Source: Phanerodontia chrysosporium
Taxonomy: Eukaryota; Basidiomycota; Agaricomycetes; Polyporales; Phanerochaetaceae
Assembly: GCA_001910725.1 (NCBI GenBank)
Contig: MJGA01000026.1
Span: 310,001 to 374,000, forward strand
Direction of reading: 5' to 3'
DNA length: 64,000 nt
Of this stretch, positions 39,554-49,290 are shown in pieces. Positions within the stretch are counted from its first letter, which is position 1. Each line of letters begins with the position of its first letter. The notes beneath the pieces are model-generated. The model was not told the origin of the DNA. It searched no databases and saw only the letters and a program-made list of their open reading frames with translations. The position numbers and the translations under genes are program-made.

Positions 39554-39613
39554 GTAAGCCCCAGCTTGTATAGTAGAATAGTTTGCTAATGTTAACTTGG
39601 TCAATACGGACAG
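39554..39613 (+). other. Intron-like 60-bp block in the LTR, flanked by an 18-bp direct repeat
   Basis: CTTGGTCAATACGGACAG occurs at 39,536-39,553 and again at 39,596-39,613. Directly after the first copy is GTAAGC, a good splice donor; the second copy ends ACAG, a good acceptor. The block could be a 60-nt 5'-UTR intron. The counterpart in the 3' LTR is 58 bp (46,609-46,666) and keeps both repeats, but its inner part differs strongly. Confidence 0.45.
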
Positions 39614-39719
39614 CTGAGCAAGTTTGTTCGTCGCTGCGTGATTCGCTCCGCCGCGCCTCGTCGTCGACCTCCCCACTTGCCCTCCCTCGTGAAGCGTTGA
39701 GCTCTAGCTCCGCGACATT

Positions 39720-39729
39720 AGGTCGAGAT
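39720..39729 (+). promoter_or_regulatory. Primer-binding site of chromovirus A, self-complementary type
   Basis: AGGTCGAGAT, two bases after the LTR, is the exact reverse complement of ATCTCGACCT at 39,526-39,535 just after the TATA box. Confidence 0.65.
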
Positions 39730-39822
39730 CTCTTGGGTGCCCTAGGCAATCTTCCCCTACCGCTCCCCCATACCACCGTTTAAAAAAGTTTATCCCCTCC
39801 GATTAAAGCGAGTACGTCGTAG

Positions 39823-40596
39823 TCGAGCAGCCCGCTCACTCCGTACACGTTGCTAAGGCTTGCCTTTGCAGTGCCGAAAGACGTTCGTCGAAGCGCGGCC
39901 TCTCCGCCCCCGAACGCACCTCTCCTCAAGGACCATATCCCCCAACGCATTTTCGACCGCCTCCAACGTCGTCGCGAGGCCGGCAACCCCGTCAAGTGGA
40001 CAGACCGCAAAGTCAAGGCGGTCATCAAGTACGTCTCCACGCTCCCGACGCCCCCGCCTTCCGTTCCCTCCATCAACTGGACTGCCGTCCGCGAGGCTCG
40101 TGAGGCCGAACAACACGTAGGCAATCGTATCCGCGAACAGCACCAGCGAGAGGCGCAAGAAGCCCAGGCCACCGTAGTCGCCTTCTCCTCGAAGCTCAGT
40201 TTGGCAGAGCGCCTCAGCGTCGCCCCGACGTACGAGCCCATCGCCCGCAAGCCCGTCGGCATCGACATCCCCAAGTACTCCCCCACCGACCTCATCGGCA
40301 TCTTCACGCCCAAGCTCGACGCAACCATCAAGCGTCTCAAGGCCGTCGAAGAAGTCGACCTCTTCCACCTCGTCAGCAGCGACCGCGCACACGGCGTCTG
40401 CCAGCTGCTCGAACGCCTTCAGCAGATCCGCGCCGAGCTCAGTCGTCTCGCCCCCACCACCACGTTTAAGGAGTGGCACCAGTACGAGCTCGGACTAGCT
40501 CAAATCGGTGACATTCCGTTCATCGGTTTAAGGCGCAATTTCCGCCGTATCGTAGGAGAGCTGGACATAGTGTACCGAGCCGGGTATTTTGATTAG
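39823..40596 (+). CDS. Leader frame of chromovirus A, in frame with gag across one TAG
   Basis: An open frame of about 257 codons lies between the primer-binding site and gag. It has no ATG; the stop before it is at 39,820. It encodes a helical, charged protein (TDRKVKAVIKYVSTLPTPPP; LLERLQQIRAELSRLAPTTT; FKEWHQYELGLAQIGDIPFI) without a known domain. It ends at TAG 40,594-40,596, but the same frame then stays open without a break through gag to 42,276. This suggests one long gag precursor whose frame has been cut by a stop, or a stop that is read through. Initiation would need a non-ATG codon or a spliced upstream ATG. Confidence 0.55.
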   Translation, partial: SSSPLTPYTLLRLAFAVPKDVRRSAASPPPNAPLLKDHIPQRIFDRLQRRREAGNPVKWTDRKVKAVIKYVSTLPTPPPSVPSINWTAVREAREAEQHVGNRIREQHQREAQEAQATVVAFSSKLSLAERLSVAPTYEPIARKPVGIDIPKYSPTDLIGIFTPKLDATIKRLKAVEEVDLFHLVSSDRAHGVCQLLERLQQIRAELSRLAPTTTFKEWHQYELGLAQIGDIPFIGLRRNFRRIVGELDIVYRAGYFD

Positions 40597-41025
40597 TTTA
40601 CAAATACATCCTCCGTCGCTCTGGATTTCGACTGTTCGAACTGTCCGCATTTCTTTGGGCGAACCACAGGAAACGGAGTTAGCGCTGCTGCCGATCTCCA
40701 CGTCGAGCAGAACAACGGGTCTCGAGCAGTCAGGGAGTGTAGTCAACAGCCCTGTCCCTACCGAGAGACCGCCCCTCCGTTACTTCCGGTTCCGCCTAGC
40801 GACCGAGAAACACAGTTTGAGCGCCCTCACTTCGCGCAACGGCTAGAATTCGCCCGCGCCTCTGCCACTACCCCGAACACTCCCGATCACAGTCCCCCGG
40901 ACAGCAGCCACCACTCGTCTCCCGAGACATCGCTTGGCTCCGTTCTCTCCGATCACGAACCCGCTCCTTCTCCGCTCGATCTCTCTCGCGCTCATTCCGG
41001 AGCCAACACTCCCCGTCCCCCCAAC

Positions 41026-42276
41026 ATGTCGAGCACTCCCGGTGGAGCGCCGCCCGGTCCGGCACCTCCCGACCCCGTTTCTGCCGCCCTTCTGCAGATG
41101 GCCCAGGCCATGACGCAGCTCACTAACATGGTTAATACTCTGGCCCAGGCTATTGGTGCCAATCGGACTACGGTTAACGCAACGGTCAACGCGAACAAGG
41201 AGATACCCTTCGTCGAGAAGCCTGTCCCATTCAAGGGAAAAGGTTCGGACACGGCCCGTCTCTTCCGCGCCGCCTATCGCATCTACGCCGATGGACAGCC
41301 AGAGAAATTCGGCAAGCGCGACGTCAACGGCAACCTTGAACGCGATCCCAACACCGGACAGATCATGGTAGACGGCCAGAAATGGATCGTTGGCGCTCTC
41401 TCCTTCATGCAGGACGGAGCTGCCGAATGGGCACGGCAATATATCGAGCAGGCAGCAGACGGCACACAACTATTCGGAGGTTCTCGCGCTCAATTCTGGG
41501 AGGCATTCAAGAACCGGTTCGAGCCGGTCGACGAGAAGGCCGAGGCCCTCAGTAAGCTGCAGGCGTGCACGCAAGGCAATCGTCGGTTCGCGGAGTTCTT
41601 TGCGGAGTTCCAAGCCCTCGCCGGTCGCACAAAGCTCACCCCGGAAGACCTGGCGGCCCGGCTACGGACGAAGTTCAACAAGGACTACCTCGAGCGGATC
41701 TCGTACATGGTCAACCTCAGCACCGGCAAAGCCCCCGAGACGTACGACGAGCTCAAGAACACTGGTTTCGCTGTCGATCGGTCAAAGGACAAGCTCTCGC
41801 AGGATCTCTTGGCGCAGCAAGGCAAAACATCCTCGTCTCCGGCTAGCTCGTCTGCGCGCGCCTTCCGCGACCCGAACGCGATGGACATTGATGCCGCGAA
41901 CATCGACGAGCTGTTTAAGGGTCTCACCGGCATGGACCTCAAGCGCCAGTTCGACGCCGTCATGAAGGATCGCTGCAAGGTCTGCGGTTCGAAGTCCCAC
42001 AAGTCCACGGACCCCGTCCACCGCGACTCGGTCTGCAAGCACTGCGGCAAGAAGGGTCACTGGTCCCGCGTCTGTCGTGCCCGCCTCGAGGGCAAGCCGA
42101 GAACTGCTCCCGCTACCACCACCGTCCGCGCCTCGTCTTCGGATACCCCGTCACAGGACTCCTCGTCTCCGGCCTCCTCGTCTTCTGGCAGCTCGTCTGA
42201 CGACCAAGCCGCCGCGCTCGCCGCCCTCCGTGATCAGCTGGCTCTGATACAAAAGCAGCTCGGGGGTTTTGCTTAA
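41026..42276 (+). CDS. gag: Gag of chromovirus A
   Basis: Structural protein that packages element RNA. The first ATG (41,026) gives 416 residues, though the frame is open upstream to 40,597. The retrotransposon gag core is seen at PFKGKGSDTARLFRAAYRIY, WIVGALSFMQDGAAEWARQY, FWEAFKNRFEPVDEKAEAL and FAEFFAEFQALAGRTKLTPE. A zinc knuckle CKHCGKKGHWSRVC (C-x2-C-x4-H-x4-C) lies near the C-terminus, preceded by a cysteine/histidine-rich segment that may be a second, degenerate knuckle. A Ser-rich tail ends at TAA 42,274-42,276. Confidence 0.92.
   Translation: MSSTPGGAPPGPAPPDPVSAALLQMAQAMTQLTNMVNTLAQAIGANRTTVNATVNANKEIPFVEKPVPFKGKGSDTARLFRAAYRIYADGQPEKFGKRDVNGNLERDPNTGQIMVDGQKWIVGALSFMQDGAAEWARQYIEQAADGTQLFGGSRAQFWEAFKNRFEPVDEKAEALSKLQACTQGNRRFAEFFAEFQALAGRTKLTPEDLAARLRTKFNKDYLERISYMVNLSTGKAPETYDELKNTGFAVDRSKDKLSQDLLAQQGKTSSSPASSSARAFRDPNAMDIDAANIDELFKGLTGMDLKRQFDAVMKDRCKVCGSKSHKSTDPVHRDSVCKHCGKKGHWSRVCRARLEGKPRTAPATTTVRASSSDTPSQDSSSPASSSSGSSSDDQAAALAALRDQLALIQKQLGGFA
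42264..42270 (+). promoter_or_regulatory. Candidate -1 ribosomal frameshift site, gag to pol, chromovirus A
   Basis: G GGT TTT is in the gag frame three bases before the gag stop codon and fits the X XXY YYZ rule. Slipping back one base enters the pol frame, which is open from here to the TGA at 42,720. Confidence 0.6.
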
Positions 42277-45200
42277 GGGGCCGGAGTGACGCCGCATCGT
42301 CGGTCCCCGTTTTGTCAAGCCCGGATTCAACTCCGGCGCCTTCGCTGGAACTGCAGGACATTTCTGATACCATCCGCTCATGTACTATATCAGTGTTAGA
42401 TCCCTTTTCAAATCATTACCGTGTACCAGTAAAGCTCACCGGAATCAATAAAACTATTCGCACTCCTGCAATGATTGACTCCGGCGCAACTTCGCTGTTC
42501 ATCCACGAGGATTTCTGTAAGCAGCACAAGATCCTCACGGTATCGCTCAAGAAAGAGATCACACTGTACAACATCGACGGAACTAAGAATGAAGCAGGGT
42601 CTATCACACGCCGTGCCAGACTCCAGCTCACTGTGGGTTCTTACACGTTTAAGGAGGAGTTTCTTGTTACGAACATCAGTCCGGAGGACGTTATCCTCGG
42701 GCTTCCGTGGCTCAAGAAATGAAATCCGAACATCGACTGGGAAACGGGAGATGTCCAATTTCAGCTCCACGGCGGAGCTGAGGACACCCCGGTTTTCGGT
42801 ATCCACCAGATTGACGCCAACCGCTCCGAGCGCCGTGAATGGCTTCAAGCAGGCATTGTCGAGGACGCCAAGGACGAAGTCTGGATCCTCGCCAGCTACA
42901 CTTACTCGCAAGCGATCGCTGTCGAAGCTAATCGCGAGAAGTACGCCAAGACGTTTGAAGAGCTGGTTCCCAAAGAGTACCACCGACACAAGAAGGTGTT
43001 CTACGAAGAGGAATCGCACCGCCTTCCGAAGCATCAGCCCTGGGATCACGTGATAGATCTCGTTCCGGACGCCCCAGCCTCGATCAAATCGAAGGTTTAT
43101 CCCATGTCCCCGATCGAGAATGAAGAGCTACAACGGTTCATCGACGACGCACTCGCCAAGGGCTATATCGTCCCCAGCAAGTCTCCGATCGCCTCCCCTG
43201 TCTTCTTCATCAAGAAAAAGGACGGCAAGCTCCGGTTCATTCAGGACTACCGCAAGCTCAACGACATCACCGTGAAGAATCGGTACCCCCTCCCGCTCAC
43301 CTACGACATCATCGGGAAGCTCCAGGGCGCTAAGATCTTCACTAAGTTCGACGTCCGTTGGGGCTACAACAACGTCCAGATTAAGGAAGGTGACGAGTGG
43401 AAAGCTGCCTTTGTCACCAACCGTGGCCTCTTCGAGCCCAGAGTCATGTACTTCGGTTTGTGCAACAGCCCTGCCACGTTCCAGGCCCTCATGAACCACA
43501 TCTTCGCCGACCTCATTGCCGAAAGCAAGGTCGCAGTCTACCTCGACGACATACTCATCTGGTTGAACGATCTCGCTTCGCATTGGAAGATTGTTCACGA
43601 GGTCCTGGCATGCCTCGCCAAGTACGATCTGTACCTTCAGCCCGAAAAGTGCGAGTTCGAGCGCTCAGAGATTGAGTATCTTGGGCTCCTCATCAGCGAA
43701 GGACAAGTCGGCATGGACCCCAGCAAGGTTAAGGCTGTAGCTGAATGGCCGACCCCGAAGAACCTCAAAGACGTACGAGGCTTTGTCGGGTTTGCCAACT
43801 TCTACCGCCGCTTCATCAAGGACTTCTCAAAGATCTGCCGCCCGCTGCACGATCTGACGAAGAAGGACACTCCGTTTAATTGGGGTCCCGCACAGGCAGA
43901 AGCCTTCGAGACACTCAAGCGCGCTTTCACGACTCAGCCTGTGCTCGCCATGTGGAGCATTGATCGGCCAACTCGCGTCGAGACCAATGCTTCTGGCTAC
44001 GCCACCGGAGGAGTCATAGCCCAACGCAACCCTGAAGATGGTCTCTGGCATCCAATCGCGTATCGCTCGCAGACCATGAGCCCCACCGAGCGGAACTACG
44101 AGATCTGGGACCGTGAGATGCTTGCAATCATCGAAGCTCTCAAGGACTGGCGCCAGTTCCTCGAAGGTCTCCCGGAGCCTTTTGAGATCTGGACCGATCA
44201 TCAGAATCTCCAGTACTGGAAGACCGCACAGAATCTCACGCGGCGACAAGCCCGGTGGGCCTCCTACCTTGCTGAGTACGACTTCCGCATCATCCACTGC
44301 CCCGGCAAGACCCATCTCCTGGCTGATCCGCTCTCCCGGCCCTCCTCGCTGCATGTCTCCGACGAAGAAGACAATTGCTCGCAGGTAGTATTGAAGCCAG
44401 AGCTGTTTAAGATAGCCGCCACGGTAGCTTTCACAAACCCCTCCCCCCTCGAGAAGCGCATTCGCGACTGCTGCGAAAAGGAAAAGGAAGTTGCAGACGC
44501 CCTGCAGACTCTCCGGACCAAGGGGCCCCGCAAGCTGCGCAACGGCGTTCTCGAATGGGAAGAGGAAAACGGCCTCCTGTACTATCATGGGAAAGTCTAT
44601 GTCCCAAACAGTGCCGCGCTGCGTAACGACGTCATCAAGTCCTGTCATGACGTGCCGACTGCCAGACACCCCGGGAAGCACACCACCCTCGAATTGGTTT
44701 CTCGGTACTATTGGTGGCCACGTATCTCTGCCGACGTTAGCCGCTATGTGCTCGGCTGCGATCAATGCCAACGGTACAAGTCCGCCCCGCACCCGAAAGC
44801 CACTCTACAGCCCCACGATGTCCCTTCAGGGCCCTGGGAACACGTCGGCGTGGACCTCATCACGCAGCTCCCACGCGACGCCAAGACCAAGAAGGACTCG
44901 ATCACGGTCTACGTGGACCACTACTCGGATCAGTGCCACCTTGTGCCAGTCGACTCGACAATCACCGCTGCTGGCATGGGCGACGTCCACTACACGGACA
45001 TCTTCCGCCTCCATGGCCTCCCACGCAAGATCTTCTCCGATCGTGGGCCCCAGTTTGCAGCTCAGTACATGCGAGTGCTATACAAGCACCTCGGCATCGC
45101 TACCGGCATCGCTACCGGCCTCACCACGGCGTACCACCCCGAAGGCAACGGCAAGGTCGAGCGCAAGAATCAGGAAGTCGAGAAATTCCTGCGTCTCTTC

Positions 45201-46040
45201 GTCTCCCAGCGCCAAGACGACTGGGTCGATTGGCTCCTGATGGCCGAGTTTACCCTGAACTCGCACGTGTCTAGTGCTACCGAGCGCACGCCCTTCGAGA
45301 TTGTTTACGGCTATACACCGGACTTCACGATCCCAGCCGGCAAACACACCAAGGTTCCCGCCCTCGATGAGCGCCTAGATCGCATGGCTCATGTTCGCAA
45401 AGAGGCCGAAGCTGCCCTGCGCCTAGCCAAAGCCCGAATGAAAGAAGAGTACGAGGCTGCAAAGAAACGTGTCCACTCTTTCAAAGTCGGTGATCAGGTT
45501 TGGCTCAGCACGAAGGACCTCAGCATCGATCAGCCCTCGCCCAAGCTCAGCCCCCGCCAGCTGGGTCCGTTTAAGGTTCTGGAGAAGATCGGCGATCTAG
45601 ACTATCGACTCGAGCTCCCGAGCTGGCTGAAAATCCACCCGGTCTTCCATGTCAACCGCCTCAGCCCATGGCACGATCAGGGCGTCGAAAAGCCCCTGCC
45701 TCCCAAACCTGTCAAGGTTGCCGGCGAAGAGGAATACGTCGTCGAGAAGGTCCTCGACAGCCGCATATACCGTCGCCAACTGCAGTACAAGGTCCGCTGG
45801 AAGGGCTACGGCCAAGCCGGCGATACGTGGGAAAAGGCAGACAACCTCAAGCACGCCAAGGCCCTGGTCAACAAGTTCCATCGCGAAAATCCGGAAGCAC
45901 CCCGCAAGCTCGCTGCCACTGCCTTCGAAGCCCTTACCGCCTCTTTTCGCCCGTTCGTCACCAAAGTCGACGTCTCTCTCCTTCCTGCCTCCGATCGCGC
46001 TAAGGCTGATCTCAATTGGGAAGAGGGGCGCCACATCTAA
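42271..46040 (+). CDS. pol: Pol of chromovirus A, interrupted by one in-frame TGA
   Basis: About 1,250 codons in the -1 frame relative to gag. Protease: MIDSGATSLFIHEDFC near 42,471. Reverse transcriptase: FIKKKDGKLRFIQDYRKLND and the catalytic YLDD near 43,539. RNase H: VETNASGYATGG, where the first catalytic Asp is replaced by Asn (43,986-43,988). Integrase: an HHCC zinc site (HPGKH...CDQCQRY) and a DDE core. A 12-bp tandem duplication at 45,093-45,116 lengthens the Asp-Glu spacing to 39 residues. Chromodomain: EYVVEKVLDSRIYRRQLQYK, VRWKGYGQAGDTWEKADNL. A TGA at 42,720-42,722, between protease and reverse transcriptase, splits the frame. It was probably functional until recently. Confidence 0.93.
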
Positions 46041-46065
46041 CGACCTCGCGAGGACGCTCGGTTTT

Positions 46066-46078
46066 AGGAGGGGGGTAA
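46066..46078 (+). promoter_or_regulatory. Polypurine tract of chromovirus A
   Basis: AGGAGGGGGGTAA immediately before the 3' LTR; primer for plus-strand DNA. Confidence 0.75.
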
Positions 46079-46770
46079 TGTCACGGATGTGACGATGTCG
46101 CCCTATTTTTCGCTGATTGTTGGCCATTTTCCTCGATTAATCCAACGGGCGAGCAGCCCTCACGCCGTCTGGAGTCCTAGCCGCCCACACTCAGCGCCTG
46201 GCCATTCAGCGCCAGCGCCCTGATGGCGCATCACCCCTAGACGCCAGCGCATCCCGCTGCGCGCTCAGACACTACCTGGATCACCGGTCTGCTCTGCAAC
46301 CGGTTCCCCGGATTGCCGAAGCGGCACTGTCATCCGTGATGACTCCCTTCGCCGAGACACGCCGAGCTGATCAGCCTGATGACATAGCCTCGGCCCGACA
46401 CAACCTCGGACACTGCCAGCTGACACAGCCTCGTGACATAGCCCCGCACAGCCTCGCCGCGCAGCCCGCGTCGCAGCCTCGCTGGCTATGCCAAGCGCTG
46501 CCCATCAGCTTAGGTAATCGTACAGCCTACCCTAAAGACTCTGTAGTATATAAGGGTAGCACTCCTCGCTCCTGTCCGTCATCTCGACCTCTTGGTCAAT
46601 ACGGACAGGTAAGCCGCACTTGTATTCTTTACTATCTCTCAATAATAACTTGGTCAATACGGACAGCTGAACAAGTTTGTTCGTCGCTGCGTGACTCGCT
46701 CTGCCGCGCCTCGTCGTCGACCTCCCCATCTGTCCTCCCTTGTGAAGCGTTGAGCGTTCGCTCCGCGACA
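46079..46770 (+). repeat. 3' LTR of chromovirus A
   Basis: 692 bp. TATA box at 46,547-46,554. It differs from the 5' LTR at scattered sites and strongly inside the intron-like block. Confidence 0.95.
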
Positions 46771-47156
46771 GTACACCCATGCACACCTGTTCAAGTCACC
46801 ATTGCTAGGCTAGCCGCCACTGCTTTCACAGCAATCCCCTCCAGCCAGCAAGTCCTTTTGCAGCTTTTGGCCCGCCCACCCACCCTTTTCCTCCTCTCTT
46901 TCCCCATCCATGGTTCGAACATCTCCAGCTCACCTACTCACGTTCTCAGGGCACCTGCGTCTCGCTTTGTTCCACTTGCGAGGCCTCGGCGGAAAAAAGG
47001 GGGATAGGGACGAGGGACGAGGATCTCTCGAGAGTGCGGAGATGGGCCTGAACAGAGGTGAAGGACAGGTACGCACCTCTTTGGTGTTGTCGAGCCAAGT
47101 CCAGAGTCATCGACGAACTGGCTTGCTCGCTCATGAGCAGTGCCATTCTGCATGCT

Positions 47157-47639
47157 TGTAGACGTTAGTCGCAGAGCTTGTGTGGATGTGTACATCCCCT
47201 CAGTTGTTATGTACACGACACCTTGGAAGATGAAGACCGACAGCCCGTAGCTCGCAAGAGTTGTCGCGTATCGGAGCAAGCGCTGTCAAAGTAAACCCCG
47301 CTACTTACCTTAGTAACTTAGATGGGGTTGGACTTGACTGCGAGTAGTGCGAGTGAAGTAGGTGAAAGACGAGGTAGATGATGCTGGAGACTTAAGCCCA
47401 GCAGAGCCCGGTATATATACATGAAGGGGAGGACCCCTGGTACTACCTGAGACCCTTGATACTGCCCATCACATGCGCGATGGCGTGATGATGGTGCGAT
47501 ACTTGCCAAGACACTCCGGGCTCGGCGAAGTCTAAAGCCGAGTACCGGATGTGTCCGGAACCTTCTACGCTATTCTAGAATACACTACCCGGACCCTGGG
47601 TCCGGCTACCTACTATACCCTTGTACTGGAGCGTCTACA
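47157..47639. repeat. LTR-like block with TGTAGACG / CGTCTACA ends
   Basis: 483 bp with perfect 8-bp inverted ends of the TG...CA type and an internal TATATATA. This resembles a solo LTR, but the flanking 5 bases do not match, so a clean insertion is not proven. Confidence 0.35.
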
Positions 47640-48114
47640 TCATAGATAAGATAAAGATAAGATTCTATTACAAAAATGCACTGCCCTAGCGCCTATACAC
47701 CAAACCAACCAGCAATACTCATTGGCAAAGGTTTACTTGGACCACAAAGGGTGTAGCCAAGCTTGAAGACGAGGTATAGAGACTAGAGAAGTGAGATGTA
47801 ATGAGATTGAAGCTGGGGAGGCACCCCCAGCCCTCAGGGTTTATATACATGTGCACCAGGTCCCCAGGGACCGGTGTTCAGGGTCCTAGCTATCTAATAC
47901 CTACTACGCTATTGGCTAGTGCCCTACAGGCATTCCTACATTCTTCTACACGTTCCTAAATGTTCCTACGATGTCCAGAAACCTCCAGAACGTTCCAGCA
48001 CTGTCCGGACCTGTCCAGAGACCTCCAGGACTTACTAGTCCATTCCGGAGTGTCTCGGCGCTTCCAGACCCTTGCCTGCTTCTAGACCTTCGACCATGTT
48101 ACCCTGGGATACCG

Positions 48115-48312
48115 CACGTGTGCGCATCACGTGACCGCCGTATCACGTGACCAGCCATGAGCCTAGGGCTGTCACTCCAGCGCTTCTGCATGTCACAGTT
48201 TGGAGTAATCGCTTCTGTCACCTGCTGCCCCTAACCCTAAGGGTTGAGACAAAAAACTGTGACAGATCCTCACATGACTCTGAGTCCATTCCCAGCACGT
48301 GACCAACACGTG
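48115..48312. promoter_or_regulatory. Cluster of five CACGTG motifs
   Basis: CACGTG occurs at 48,115, 48,128, 48,144, 48,296 and 48,307, four of them followed by AC. This E-box is bound by bHLH factors. Function here is an inference only. Confidence 0.4.
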
Positions 48313-48420
48313 ACCGTGTTCTGACGCGTGCCTGTCCTAACCCTAGTCCATAACCCTAACCCCTAGCGCCAACTGGGCGCTTACGAGAATAAAACCGTAG
48401 GGAATTGGAAAACTGTGACA
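48191..48420. repeat. Inverted TGTCACAG ends with telomere-like hexamers between
   Basis: TGTCACAGTTT starts at 48,191; its inverse, ACTGTGACA, ends at 48,264 and again at 48,420. Between them are several CCCTAA units (near 48,230 and 48,335-48,365). It may be a remnant of an LTR or a small inverted-repeat element. No target duplication was found. Confidence 0.35.
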
Positions 48421-49227
48421 AGCGCACGCAACCACTCACAGCACAATCAAGTGTGGTGCGATGCGCATACTCTCAGTGAACCAGACACCCTGCATACCCG
48501 CAGCCTGTCAAAGGGTGTGCAGAGGTGCTCTCCCATCAGCATGAAGTGTCCTGCACACATGTCCTCTGCACGTGCTCGCTCTCGGCAATTTTCGCGCTTT
48601 TCCACGACTTTTTGTGCCATTTTTCTACACTATTTTTCGACGCTTTTTCAAGCTTTTCGGCCTATCCTCACTGCCATCGCCTGTCCTCGATGCCTTCGCC
48701 ATCCCTTGAACACCATACCACGTCACCATCACCTCTGCATAACCAGCCTCATTGCCGGTCTTGTCCCCTCACCGTCGTCACGCCTTGCCCTTGTGGACCA
48801 CACGCCATTCCACCTTCGCTCCCAGTGCATCCTCGACCCGATTCCCAATCTCTGGGCTAGGCTTCGGTCTACACCACCCATGCTCTCGTGCACACAACCT
48901 TGCGCCACCTCGTCTTGGTCGGTTATGGCTACAGTCATAACGCGATCCCCGCTCCCGTCTCGACATGGACTGCGCTGCAGCGCACCATGCTTTCACCCTT
49001 GCCTTGGATCCTCCAGGCTCTGTATTCACCCTGCGCGTATTGCTTTTACCCCTTGACCTCATTATCCTGCCACTTGCCTTTGCCTGCCTTGCTTTGATCA
49101 TGACGTCCCCTGCACTACGTACATGTTCTGTTTCTGCTTGTATTTGCTTCTCACCCTTATCCTGTCCCTCATGACCCTCTTGATAGTTAGCTGCTTCACT
49201 CGCTTGCCCCTCCCTTGCTCACCAGCT

Positions 49228-49244
49228 GGAAAAAAGGGAGATAC
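49228..49244 (+). promoter_or_regulatory. Polypurine tract of the 3-kb element
   Basis: GGAAAAAAGGGAGATAC directly before the 3' LTR. Confidence 0.7.
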
Positions 49245-49290
49245 TGTCACGGCTCGAATTCCCGGTTAGGTAGTTAGCTTATGTAATCTC

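Larger units (their letters stand above)
39024..39717 (+). repeat. 5' LTR of chromovirus A
   Basis: 694 bp, nearly identical to the copy at 46,079 except for an intron-like block at 39,554-39,613. A TATA box lies at 39,492-39,499. Confidence 0.95.
39024..46770 (+). mobile_element. Ty3-type chromovirus A, damaged
   Basis: A 7,747-bp element with LTRs of 694 and 692 bp, ends TGTCACGG...CGCGACA, and a perfect target duplication GTACA (39,019-39,023 and 46,771-46,775). Order: 5' LTR, primer-binding site, leader frame, gag, pol (protease, reverse transcriptase, RNase H, integrase, chromodomain), polypurine tract, 3' LTR. The chromodomain and the PR-RT-RH-IN order identify a chromovirus. It carries a TAG in the leader frame, a TGA in pol, an Asp-to-Asn change in the RNase H site and a 12-bp duplication in integrase, so it is unlikely to be autonomous now. 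Confidence 0.95.
46771..49244 (+). other. Interior of the 3-kb LTR element, no protein-coding gene
   Basis: Frames are short and show no retrotransposon or host domain. The segment holds an LTR-like block (47,157-47,639), a CACGTG cluster (48,115-48,312) and short inverted repeats with telomere-like hexamers (48,191-48,420). The rest could be old inserted fragments or structural sequence. Confidence 0.5.

Noticed and set aside
39284..39589. Frame in the LTR of element A (also at 46,336-47,007)
   Set aside because: It lies upstream of the TATA box and across LTR regulatory sequence; present only because the LTR is repeated.
39024..46770. RIP-like hypermutation of element A
   Set aside because: The few stop or loss changes are compatible with C-to-T/G-to-A transitions, but the element is not AT-enriched and has too few changes for a context test by eye.
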